Of a DNA stretch of 9,173 nt, positions 1 through 6,928 are shown in pieces. Source of the stretch: an uncultured Eubacteriales bacterium (GTDB lineage: Bacteria; Bacillota; Clostridia; Christensenellales; Borkfalkiaceae); the NCBI GenBank assembly GCA_902797515.1, contig CADBSX010000067.1, positions 1-9,173 of the forward strand, written 5' to 3'. Below the pieces are notes generated by a model. It was not told the DNA's origin. It searched no databases and saw only the letters and a list, made by a program, of their open reading frames with translations. Positions within the stretch are counted from its first letter, which is position 1. Every line of letters starts with the position of its first letter. The position numbers and the translations under genes are program-made.

Positions 1-11
1 GATATATTTGT

Positions 12-45
12 TATACTTTATAAAAATATTATATATTTCTATAAT
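12..45 (+). promoter_or_regulatory. Possible promoter elements upstream of pheS
   Basis: The first 50 bases are almost entirely A and T. A perfect TATAAT lies at 40-45, with a poor -35 match (TTTATA, 17-22) at 17-base spacing. If used, it would start the transcript at about position 52, on top of the ribosome binding site, which is uncomfortably short. A second -10-like hexamer, TATACT (12-17), would give a start near 24 and a normal leader, but its -35 would fall outside the window. Base composition alone could produce such matches, so this is weak. No T-box element, a common control of pheST in Bacillota, is visible here, but only 63 bases of leader are present. Confidence 0.3.
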
Positions 46-50
46 TTGCA

Positions 51-57
51 AGGAAGG
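51..57 (+). promoter_or_regulatory. Ribosome binding site that fixes the pheS start
   Basis: AGGAAGG lies 6 bases before the ATG at 64. An in-frame TTG at 46 would extend the protein by six residues, but this site would then lie inside the coding region with nothing comparable upstream. The ATG at 64 is therefore preferred. Confidence 0.8.
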
Positions 58-63
58 ACGGAC

Positions 64-1086
64 ATGGAAGAAAGAATACGTGAAATCAAAGCGCGTATCG
101 AAGAGGAACTCGGCAAAGCGAATACGAGCAGAGAACTTTTCGAACTCAAAGCGAAATACGTGCTCGGAAAAGCGGGGATAATCCCCGGGCTTATGAAGGA
201 ACTCGGCAAAGCGGCGAAAGAGGACAGACCTAAACTCGGTCAGATCATAAACACGCTTAAAGAGTGGGCGATCGAATATTTCGCGAGAAAGGAAAAAGAG
301 ATAGGCGAGATAGAGAAGAAAATACGCTATAAAAAAGAAACGGTCGATATTACGATGCCGTCTAAAAAGAGGGAACGGGGATCTCTGCATCCCGTTACGC
401 TCGTAAAGGCGGAACTTGCCGAGGTGTTCGCCGGGATGGGATTTAAAATTCTCGAAACGCGCGAGATCGAGGACGATTTCCATAATTTTACCGCGCTCAA
501 TACACCGCTCGAACATCCCGCGCGGGACAAGCAGGACACGTTCTATATAAACGACGATTTTATGCTCCGCACGCACACGTCCCCCGGTCAGATACACAGT
601 CTCACGACTATCGAGCCGCCTTTTAAAGTGCTTATTCCCGGGCGTGTTTACCGTTCGGACGACGACGCGACGCATTCGCCTATGTTCCACCAGATGGAAG
701 GGCTCGTCATAGATAAAGACATAACGATGTGCGATTTGCAGGGAATGCTCGACGAAGTGGTGAAAAAAATGTTCTCGAAAGAGGCGAAAACGAGATTCCG
801 TCCGTCGTTCTTCCCGTTCACCGAGCCGTCGGTCGAAGTTGACGTCAGTTGTTTCGAGTGCGGCGGGAAGGGATGCAGGCTCTGTAAAGGCACGGGCTGG
901 ATAGAGATACTCGGCGGCGGAATAGTCAACCGCAGAGTTCTGGAAAACTGTAAAGTCGATCCCGATAAATACACCGGTTTCGCTTTCGGGCTCGGGCTCG
1001 ACAGGATAGCGATGCTCAAATACGGAGTAAATAATATAAAGGTTTTCTACGAGAACGATTTAAGGGCGCTCAGACAATTCAGATAA
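64..1086 (+). CDS. pheS: Phenylalanine--tRNA ligase alpha subunit
   Basis: PheS is the catalytic subunit of the cytoplasmic (alpha-beta)2 enzyme that charges tRNA-Phe with phenylalanine using ATP. The 340-residue product has the normal family length. Residues 1-90 form the charged, helical, probably coiled-coil N-terminal arm that contacts tRNA. The class II catalytic domain follows, with the THTSPGQ segment at 170-176, motif 2 PGRVYRSD at 192-199 running into the HSPMFHQMEG stretch (204-213), and motif 3 GFAFGLGLDR at 305-314. Cysteines 263, 266, 271 and 274 form the CxxC pair arrangement common in bacterial PheS. The start is the ATG behind AGGAAGG. The gene is followed after 15 bases by pheT, the usual pheST order. 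No key residue appears to be missing. Confidence 0.97.
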   Translation: MEERIREIKARIEEELGKANTSRELFELKAKYVLGKAGIIPGLMKELGKAAKEDRPKLGQIINTLKEWAIEYFARKEKEIGEIEKKIRYKKETVDITMPSKKRERGSLHPVTLVKAELAEVFAGMGFKILETREIEDDFHNFTALNTPLEHPARDKQDTFYINDDFMLRTHTSPGQIHSLTTIEPPFKVLIPGRVYRSDDDATHSPMFHQMEGLVIDKDITMCDLQGMLDEVVKKMFSKEAKTRFRPSFFPFTEPSVEVDVSCFECGGKGCRLCKGTGWIEILGGGIVNRRVLENCKVDPDKYTGFAFGLGLDRIAMLKYGVNNIKVFYENDLRALRQFR

Positions 1087-1091
1087 AGGAG
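1085..1091 (+). promoter_or_regulatory. Ribosome binding site of pheT
   Basis: AAAGGAG overlaps the last two bases of the pheS stop codon and lies 10 bases before the pheT ATG. This arrangement favours translation of the two subunits at matched levels. Confidence 0.75.
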
Positions 1092-1101
1092 AACGGAAAA
1101 T

Positions 1102-3504
1102 ATGTTAGCACCTCTCAGTTGGATAAAAGATTTCGTTGACGTCGATTGCACGCCCGAAGAACTCGAAAAGAAATTGTTCGATTGCGGATTCGAGGTCGAA
1201 CAGGTCATAAAATACGGCGACAAATTAAGTAAGGTCGTCACTTGTAAAATACTTGAAATAAAGCAGCATCCGAACGCGGAAAGGCTCAGAATTTGTCAGG
1301 TTGACGCGGGGATGTACGGGATATTGCAGATAATAACGAACGCGCAGAACGTGAAAGTCGGGGATATAGTTCCCGTCGCGGTTGACGGCGCGACGCTCGC
1401 GAACGGCGAAAAGATAGAAAACGGAAACCTTCGCGGCGAGCCGTCTTACGGTATGTTCTGCGGCGGAGAAGAACTCGGAATAGACGATAATTTCTATGAC
1501 GGGGCGTCGGAAAACTGCGTGCTCGTATTCCGCGAAAACTTGCCGCTCGGCAAAGAGATAACCGAAATTTTAGGTCTTAAAGATTACGTTTACGATATTT
1601 CGGTACTCGCGAACCGCCCCGACTGTCAGAGCGTATTCGGGATTTCGAGAGAAATAGCGTGCGCGCTCGGAAAGCCGCTCAAAGAGCCTCGTACCGATTA
1701 TTCGGCGGAAGAAAAAGCGGGCGACGAAAATATCAAAGTAACGGTAAAAGACGGCGAACTCTGTCCGAGATATATAGCGAGCCTTGTAAAAGACGTTAAA
1801 ATAGAAAAATCCCCGAAATGGATGTCGAGAAGGCTTGCGCTGTGCGGGCTCAATTCCATAAACAATATAGTAGATATCACCAACTACGTGCTTTTGGAAC
1901 TCGGTCAGCCTATGCACGCGTTCGACCTTAAAGACCTCGAAAACGACGAGATCATCGTCAGGCGGGCGGAAAACGGCGAAAAAATCGTGACGCTCGACGA
2001 AAAGGAAGTAACGCTGACGAACGAAAATCTGCTTATCTGCGACGGGAAAAGACCGGTCGCGCTCGCGGGAATAATGGGCGGGCTGAACAGCGAGATAAAG
2101 GACGACACGAAAGCCGTACTGTTCGAGTGCGCGAAGTTCAAAAGAGACAATATCAGGCGTTCTTCGAGAAAACTCGGCAAGGCGAGCGACAGTTCGAAGA
2201 GATTTGAAAAGGGCGTTGACGAATATACGACCGACCTCGCCTCGAAAAGATCCCTTCACCTCGTCGAAGAACTCGGCGCGGGCAGGATAACGAAAGTCAG
2301 AGCCGACGTTTCGGAGGGCAAGGCTCAGGAAAACAAGCAGGTATCGACTACGTTTTCAAAAATAAACGGCGTACTCGGCATCGAAGTTCCGAAAGAAGAG
2401 ATAGTAAGCATACTCAAAAAACTTCAATTCGACGTCAAAGTAAGCGGAGATAATATAACGACCGTCGCACCGCCGTACAGAGAGGACGTGGAAAGTTATC
2501 CGGACCTCGCGGAAGAGATAATCAGAATGTACGGCTACGAGCATATAAAGCCGACGCTTTTGAAGAGCGCGGTGATAACTGCGGGCGGTTACGATAAAGA
2601 GCAGAAAGACGAACTGAAAGTCAAAGACGTACTCGTAGAGCAAGGCTTTGACGAGGTTATAACTTATTCCTTCTATTCCGCGAAAGACGTCGCGGCGCTT
2701 TGTCTTAAAGAGGGCGACGAAGAGGGGGAAACGATAAGAATAGAAAATCCGATAAGCGACAATTACGAGATCATGCGGAGAACGCTTATCCCGTCTCTTC
2801 TCGGCGTTATATCGGGCAATCTCAAAAAGGGCAACGACTATGGCAGAATATTCGAGATAGCGAGGACGTATGCCGCGAAAAGCCTTCCCGTGAACGATTT
2901 TCCGACGGAAAACAAAAAACTCTGTATGGCTGTTTTCGGAGCGGAAGAGGATTTCTTCACGCTCAAAGGCGCGGTCGAGGAAATAGGCTCGGCGTTCGGA
3001 ATAAAATTCGACCTTTCCTCGCGCGCGGATAAAACCTATCTTCATCCCGGCGTTTCCGCGCAAATAATCGCGGACGGGGAAAAAATAGGCGTGTTCGGAC
3101 AGGTCGCGTACGAAACCGCGGCGGCTTACGATATAGAGAGCAAAGTTTACGTTGCGGAGATAGATTACGATGAACTTTCCGCTAAATTCGGTAAGTCTTT
3201 GAGATTTTCGCCCCTTCCGAAATTCCCCGAAGTAAAGAGGGATCTCGCGCTTATCGCGTCGGCGGAACTCACGAGCGGCGAGATAGAAACGGCGATCCGT
3301 CAGGCGGGCAAGGGCAGCGTTAAAAGCGTGGAACTCTTCGATGTCTATACCGGCGAACAGGTCGGCGACGGAAAGAAGAGCATGGCTTACACCGTCACTT
3401 TTTCGGCGGGCGAAGAAAAGCCTCTTTCGCAAGAGGACGTGGACGCGCTCGTAAAGAGAATACTCGGAAGTCTGAAACACAGACTCGACGTCGAATTGAG
3501 ATAA
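1102..3504 (+). CDS. pheT: Phenylalanine--tRNA ligase beta subunit
   Basis: PheT is the beta subunit of phenylalanyl-tRNA synthetase; it binds tRNA and edits mischarged Tyr-tRNA-Phe. The 800-residue length is typical of the bacterial long form. Domains in order: an OB-fold tRNA-binding domain (about 41-150, with KQHPNAERLRICQVD near 54-68), the B3/B4 editing domain (about 220-380, including ITNYVLLELGQPMHAFD and a GIMGG turn), B5 (about 410-482, ending in IRMYGYEHIKP), the non-catalytic synthetase-like core (about 485-690) and the C-terminal FDX-ACB anticodon-binding domain (about 703-800, FSPLPKFPEVKRDLAL onward). The gene is complete, with no frameshift seen. Its TAA stop shares its last base with the ATG of the next small gene. 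It pairs with pheS directly upstream. Confidence 0.97.
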   Translation: MLAPLSWIKDFVDVDCTPEELEKKLFDCGFEVEQVIKYGDKLSKVVTCKILEIKQHPNAERLRICQVDAGMYGILQIITNAQNVKVGDIVPVAVDGATLANGEKIENGNLRGEPSYGMFCGGEELGIDDNFYDGASENCVLVFRENLPLGKEITEILGLKDYVYDISVLANRPDCQSVFGISREIACALGKPLKEPRTDYSAEEKAGDENIKVTVKDGELCPRYIASLVKDVKIEKSPKWMSRRLALCGLNSINNIVDITNYVLLELGQPMHAFDLKDLENDEIIVRRAENGEKIVTLDEKEVTLTNENLLICDGKRPVALAGIMGGLNSEIKDDTKAVLFECAKFKRDNIRRSSRKLGKASDSSKRFEKGVDEYTTDLASKRSLHLVEELGAGRITKVRADVSEGKAQENKQVSTTFSKINGVLGIEVPKEEIVSILKKLQFDVKVSGDNITTVAPPYREDVESYPDLAEEIIRMYGYEHIKPTLLKSAVITAGGYDKEQKDELKVKDVLVEQGFDEVITYSFYSAKDVAALCLKEGDEEGETIRIENPISDNYEIMRRTLIPSLLGVISGNLKKGNDYGRIFEIARTYAAKSLPVNDFPTENKKLCMAVFGAEEDFFTLKGAVEEIGSAFGIKFDLSSRADKTYLHPGVSAQIIADGEKIGVFGQVAYETAAAYDIESKVYVAEIDYDELSAKFGKSLRFSPLPKFPEVKRDLALIASAELTSGEIETAIRQAGKGSVKSVELFDVYTGEQVGDGKKSMAYTVTFSAGEEKPLSQEDVDALVKRILGSLKHRLDVELR

Positions 3505-3674
3505 TGAAACGGGAAGATATAGACAGAATAAATTTTCTCGCGAAAAAGCAACGCGAAGTCGGGCTTGACGAAGAGGAAAAAGCCGAACAGGCGCGCCTTC
3601 GCAGGGAATATATAGACAGCGTTATAGGCAATTTAAAGGCGCAACTCGGCGATCCGCCGCGTAGAGGAAATTAA
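3504..3674 (+). CDS. DUF896 (YnzC-like) small protein
   Basis: This 56-residue, highly charged protein begins MKREDIDRINFLAKKQ and contains the stretch GLDEEEKAEQARLRREYID (residues 20-38). That stretch matches the signature of the DUF896/YnzC family of short Bacillota proteins, which fold as a two-helix hairpin and whose function is not firmly known. The B. subtilis relative sits beside the SOS cell-division inhibitor yneA, but nothing here suggests SOS control. The ATG overlaps the pheT stop by one base (TAATG) and no good ribosome binding site precedes it, so translation is probably coupled to pheT. The C-terminus (DPPRRGN) is short compared with longer family members. Cytoplasmic; no signal peptide or membrane segment. 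Family assignment is from the recognised motif; the role is unknown. Confidence 0.85.
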   Translation: MKREDIDRINFLAKKQREVGLDEEEKAEQARLRREYIDSVIGNLKAQLGDPPRRGN

Positions 3675-3679
3675 CGGAG
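3673..3679 (+). promoter_or_regulatory. Closely spaced Shine-Dalgarno before the GH123-type gene
   Basis: AACGGAG ends only two bases before the ATG at 3682, much closer than the usual 5-9. A second purine run, GAGGAAA (3664-3670), ends 11 bases before the ATG. Translation may start poorly, use the more distant site, or be coupled to the preceding small gene, whose stop is 7 bases upstream. The N-terminal sequence (KTVNSLVKVF) resembles the usual start of this family, which supports the ATG. Confidence 0.4.
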
Positions 3680-3681
3680 TT

Positions 3682-5307
3682 ATGATTATTTTAAAAACTG
3701 TTAATTCGCTCGTGAAGGTCTTTGAAAACGAAGAGCCGTCGGGCGAGGAAAAAGAAAGCGTGATGCTTAAAGGCGAAAAATACAACTTTCAACTCGTTAT
3801 CGATAACGAAAATTACGTACTGTTCAACTGTTCGGTAGAGGTGACGGGCGATATAGCGGAATACGTGACGGTAAGAGACGTCGTTTCCCTTCCCGCGACG
3901 GTTCTTCCGTCCGTCGAAGACAATTACACTTACGGAAACGACAGAGGTCTTTATCCCGAACTGTTAAAGCCGTTCGGTAAAACGGGGCTCGTGCTGAAAG
4001 AGCGGAGACGGCACGCGGTTTACGTGTCAATCGACGGAACGGGCGATATCCCCGTCGGAAAACACGAAATCAGGCTTGCCGTCAGAAACGACAAGGGCGA
4101 AACGCTCGCGGAAACGTCGTATTATATTACCGTTTACGGGGAAAAACTTGCCGATACGGATCTTAAAATCACGCATTGGATGCACTACGACGGCATAGCG
4201 GAAAAACACGGCGTCAAACTCTTCGACGATGATTTTTATAAGATTTTCGGGAAATATCTCGAAGCTTACGTCGATACGGGCAACAATATGCTTTTAACGC
4301 CGCTTTTCACGCCCCCGCTCGACACCTACGTCGGGGGCGAGCGGCTCACGGCGCAACTCGTAAAAGTCAAAGTTACGGGGAAAGACTACGGATTCGATTT
4401 TTCCGCGCTCGGTAAATTCATCGATTTTGCGGAGGAGAAGGGCATAAAGTACTTTGAGATGAGCCATCTTTTCACGCAGTGGGGCGGCGTGGCTTGCCCG
4501 AAGATAATCGCCGAAAAGGACGGAAAGGAACAAAGGATATTCGGTTGGGAAACCGATTCGCTTTCGGACGATTACGTCGGATTTTTAAAGGCGTTCCTGC
4601 CTGCGCTCTGCGATTTTCTCCGCGGAAAAGGTCTCGGCGGGAAATGTTATTTCCACCTTACGGACGAGCCTCACGCGACGCATATCGAGAGGTACGCGAA
4701 GTTAAAAGACATTGTTAAAGGGCTTATAGGCGAGTTTAAGACTATGGACGCTTTGAGCAATTACGAGTTTTACGAACAAGGGCTCGTTGACGTCGCCGTG
4801 CCGTATATACCGTCTTACGAAAAGGAATTCAGAGGCAAGGATATTCCGGAGTTGTTCGTTTACTACTGCGGCGGGAATTCCGCGTATTACACGGGCAGGA
4901 TATTCGATATGCCTCTTCAAAGAGCGAGAGTTTTGGGCTATAACCTCTACGAGGCGGGCGTCAACGGATTTTTGCACTGGGGCTTTAATTTTTATAATAC
5001 TACTATGTCTTACGCGAGCGTCGATCCCTATACCGACACGGGCGCCGGCGGCGGATTTTTAAGCGGGGATTCGTTCATAGTCTATCCCGATAAAGACGGC
5101 GTATCGTATTCCGTCCGCGCCGAGGCTCTCGGCGAAGGTTTCCGCGATTACAGACTTCTGAAAACTCTCGAAAAGAAGATAGGCAGAGAAAAGACGGTCG
5201 GAATATTAAGAGAAGAAGGCGTAAAGAATTTTTACGAATATCCGAGAAGCGCGGAAAGACATCTTTCCGTAAGGAAAAGGATAATAGAGGAAATAGTCGG
5301 TAAATAA
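3682..5307 (+). CDS. GH123-type (DUF4091) glycoside hydrolase, predicted cytoplasmic
   Basis: This 541-residue protein belongs to the family first called DUF4091 and now grouped with GH123, whose characterised members are beta-N-acetylgalactosaminidases using substrate-assisted catalysis. Residues 1-150 look like the N-terminal beta-sandwich. The barrel-like catalytic region (about 160-505) carries the family landmarks: THWMHYDG (164-171), LLTPLFTPPLDT with VGGER (204-221), SHLFTQWGG (261-269), HLTDEPH (325-331), NGFLHWGFNFYNT (428-440) and SGDSFIVYP (461-469). Asp328-Glu329 is the expected catalytic pair. There is no signal peptide, lipobox or membrane segment, so it probably acts inside the cell on imported or internal glycans. 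Its stop overlaps the SDR start by one base. Family assignment is firm; substrate is inferred only, and many DUF4091 proteins are uncharacterised. Confidence 0.85.
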   Translation: MIILKTVNSLVKVFENEEPSGEEKESVMLKGEKYNFQLVIDNENYVLFNCSVEVTGDIAEYVTVRDVVSLPATVLPSVEDNYTYGNDRGLYPELLKPFGKTGLVLKERRRHAVYVSIDGTGDIPVGKHEIRLAVRNDKGETLAETSYYITVYGEKLADTDLKITHWMHYDGIAEKHGVKLFDDDFYKIFGKYLEAYVDTGNNMLLTPLFTPPLDTYVGGERLTAQLVKVKVTGKDYGFDFSALGKFIDFAEEKGIKYFEMSHLFTQWGGVACPKIIAEKDGKEQRIFGWETDSLSDDYVGFLKAFLPALCDFLRGKGLGGKCYFHLTDEPHATHIERYAKLKDIVKGLIGEFKTMDALSNYEFYEQGLVDVAVPYIPSYEKEFRGKDIPELFVYYCGGNSAYYTGRIFDMPLQRARVLGYNLYEAGVNGFLHWGFNFYNTTMSYASVDPYTDTGAGGGFLSGDSFIVYPDKDGVSYSVRAEALGEGFRDYRLLKTLEKKIGREKTVGILREEGVKNFYEYPRSAERHLSVRKRIIEEIVGK

Positions 5308-6086
5308 TGGCATATATGCTCGTTACGGGCGCTTGCGGAGTTCTCGGCGGAAAATTTTGCGAACTGCTTGCTGAAACGGACGATCTTTTTCTTACGGGAC
5401 GGAGCGAAGAACGCCTTTTAAAACTGAAAGAAAAAATCGTTTCGCTCGGATTTAGCGGGGACGTGCTGACTTTCGCGGCGGATCTCAACAGTGAAGAGGA
5501 CAGAGCGGCGCTCTTTTCATTCGCGGATGAAAACGGAGTGAAATTCGGCGGCGTGATAAACGTCGCGGGCGCGGATATAAGGAAAGAATTCGTAAAATAC
5601 ACGCCCGAAAAAGTCGTGTTTCAGACGAGAATAAATTTCGAGGCGGCGGTCGCCGTTACGCACGGCGCGATACTTCGCCGCGCGGAAAAGATAAAGATAC
5701 TCGCGGTGTCGAGTATGTGCGCGGTAATGCCGATGCCGTATTTCGCGCTGTATTCCGCGACTAAAGCCGCGCTGATAAATTTTTTCACGGCGCTCCGCTA
5801 CGAGATAAAGGACGCGAAAATAACCGTTCTTATCGCGGGGAGTATTCCGACGAGGGCGGACGTAAGGGAAGATATTAAAAGTCAGGGGATAACCGGCAGA
5901 CTTTCCGCAAAGCCGCCCGAATACGTCGCCGCAAAGGCGCTGAAAGCCCTGAATAAGGGCAAGCGGAAGATAATCGTCGGTTTTTATAATAAATTCAACT
6001 ATTATTTTCAAAAAATATTGCCGACGGCAATAAAATGCGGAGTGATGGGAAACAGGTGGAAAAAACGCCCGAAAGACGGGTTTTAA
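5307..6086 (+). CDS. Short-chain dehydrogenase/reductase (SDR) family oxidoreductase
   Basis: This 259-residue Rossmann-fold protein is an NAD(P)-dependent oxidoreductase of unknown substrate. Visible features are the cofactor loop TGACGVLG (7-14), Asp59 in AADLN, the NVAG motif (85-88) and a Ser136/Tyr149/Lys153 catalytic set with the family spacing of 13 and 4 (YSATK at 149-153). A proline-containing turn, GSIPT, follows where the PGxxxT element is expected. The glycine pattern reads TGxxGxxG, closer to extended SDRs, although length and YxxxK context are classical. The C-terminal 50 residues are basic. The ATG overlaps the previous stop (TAATG) with no nearby Shine-Dalgarno, suggesting coupling to the hydrolase gene; a second ATG nine bases on is an alternative start. 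The pairing hints at sugar or amino-sugar chemistry, but this is inference. Confidence 0.88.
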   Translation: MAYMLVTGACGVLGGKFCELLAETDDLFLTGRSEERLLKLKEKIVSLGFSGDVLTFAADLNSEEDRAALFSFADENGVKFGGVINVAGADIRKEFVKYTPEKVVFQTRINFEAAVAVTHGAILRRAEKIKILAVSSMCAVMPMPYFALYSATKAALINFFTALRYEIKDAKITVLIAGSIPTRADVREDIKSQGITGRLSAKPPEYVAAKALKALNKGKRKIIVGFYNKFNYYFQKILPTAIKCGVMGNRWKKRPKDGF

Positions 6087-6091
6087 GGAGG
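6085..6091 (+). promoter_or_regulatory. Strong ribosome binding site of thyA
   Basis: AAGGAGG overlaps the stop codon of the SDR gene and ends 6 bases before the ATG at 6098. It is the best Shine-Dalgarno in the window and decides the thyA start, which lies inside a longer open frame beginning at 6035. Confidence 0.85.
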
Positions 6092-6097
6092 ACGTAT

Positions 6098-6928
6098 ATG
6101 AGTTATGCGGATAAAGTATTCAAAGAGAACATGAAAGACATACTCGAAAACGGAGTATGGGACACGGACAAAGAGGTACGCCCGAAATGGCTTGACGGCA
6201 CGCCCGCTCACACCGTCAAGAAATTCTGCGTCGTGAACCGTTACGACCTTGAAAAGGAATTTCCGATAATGACGATAAGAAAGCAGGGCTTTAAGAACGC
6301 CGTCGATGAAATTCTCTGGATATGGCAGAAAAAATCCAACAGGATAGCCGACCTTCACTCGCACATCTGGGACAGTTGGGCAGGGGAAGACGGCACGATA
6401 GGCAAAGCCTACGGCTATCAACTCGGCATAAAGCACGTCTATCCCGAAGGGGAATTCGATCAGGTGGACAGAGTGCTTTACGACTTAAAGCACAATCCCG
6501 CGTCGAGAAGGATAATGACGAATATATATAACTTTGCCGACCTTCACGAAATGAACCTCTATCCCTGCGCTTATTCCATGACTTTCAACGTCACGGGCGA
6601 CAAACTCAACGGAATACTCAATCAACGTTCCAACGATATGGCGGTCGCGAACAACTGGAACGTGATGCAGTACGCCGTTCTTCTTATGATGTTCGCGCAG
6701 GTGTCGGGCTTTAAGGCGGGCGAACTCGTCCACGTTATTGCGGACGCGCACGTTTACGACAGGCATATCCCGTCCGTAAAGGAAATGCTTTCGAATCCCG
6801 AATATCCCGCGCCGACTCTTTGGATAAATCCCGAAGTCAAAAACTTCTACGATTTCACCGTCGATGATTTCAGGCTTGAAAATTATCAGGCGACGCCGCT
6901 CAAAGAGAGGTTGGAGGTCGCCGTATGA
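6098..6928 (+). CDS. thyA: Thymidylate synthase (ThyA type)
   Basis: ThyA methylates dUMP to dTMP with 5,10-methylenetetrahydrofolate, releasing dihydrofolate. The 276-residue product has the nucleophile Cys157 in LYPC, preceded by the phosphate-binding SRRIMTN arginines, then QRSND (176-180), Asn188 and DAHVYDRH with His218 and Tyr220. Distances from the cysteine (19 to Gln, 23 to Asp, 31 to Asn, 61 to His, 63 to Tyr) equal those of E. coli ThyA around Cys146. It ends in the hydrophobic tail VAV, as the family does. Differences from the E. coli type are Ala158 after the cysteine instead of His and ANNWN (184-188) instead of GLPFN; as I recall, such versions occur in Clostridia. The start follows AAGGAGG. 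The stop overlaps folA by four bases (ATGA), which fits functional coupling with DHFR. Confidence 0.96.
   Translation: MSYADKVFKENMKDILENGVWDTDKEVRPKWLDGTPAHTVKKFCVVNRYDLEKEFPIMTIRKQGFKNAVDEILWIWQKKSNRIADLHSHIWDSWAGEDGTIGKAYGYQLGIKHVYPEGEFDQVDRVLYDLKHNPASRRIMTNIYNFADLHEMNLYPCAYSMTFNVTGDKLNGILNQRSNDMAVANNWNVMQYAVLLMMFAQVSGFKAGELVHVIADAHVYDRHIPSVKEMLSNPEYPAPTLWINPEVKNFYDFTVDDFRLENYQATPLKERLEVAV
6913..6917 (+). promoter_or_regulatory. Ribosome binding site of folA inside thyA
   Basis: GGAGG lies within the last codons of thyA, 7 bases before the folA ATG at 6925. It supports efficient initiation at the ATGA overlap. Confidence 0.75.

Noticed and set aside
46..63. TTG start extending PheS by six residues
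   Set aside because: It would place the Shine-Dalgarno AGGAAGG inside the coding region; the ATG at 64 is properly spaced from it.
1..63. T-box riboswitch controlling pheST
   Set aside because: No T-box consensus or antiterminator/terminator pair is seen in the short leader available; it could still lie upstream of the window.
850..885. Four-cysteine cluster in PheS as a novel zinc site
   Set aside because: The CFxCGGxGCxxC pattern is common in bacterial PheS proteins and is not new here.
1570..2259. Open frame of 229 codons on the minus strand opposite pheT
   Set aside because: It overlaps the conserved B3/B4 region of pheT and has an Arg/Phe/Tyr-rich composition typical of antisense shadows.
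2356..3480. Open frame of 374 codons on the minus strand opposite pheT
   Set aside because: It lies wholly inside a well-supported pheT, its translation is rich in Arg, Phe and Tyr and resembles no family I know, and it follows from codon use in the real gene.
6035..6097. Upstream extension of thyA overlapping the SDR gene
   Set aside because: AAGGAGG at 6085-6091 and the usual ThyA N-terminus point to the ATG at 6098; the extension has no family resemblance.
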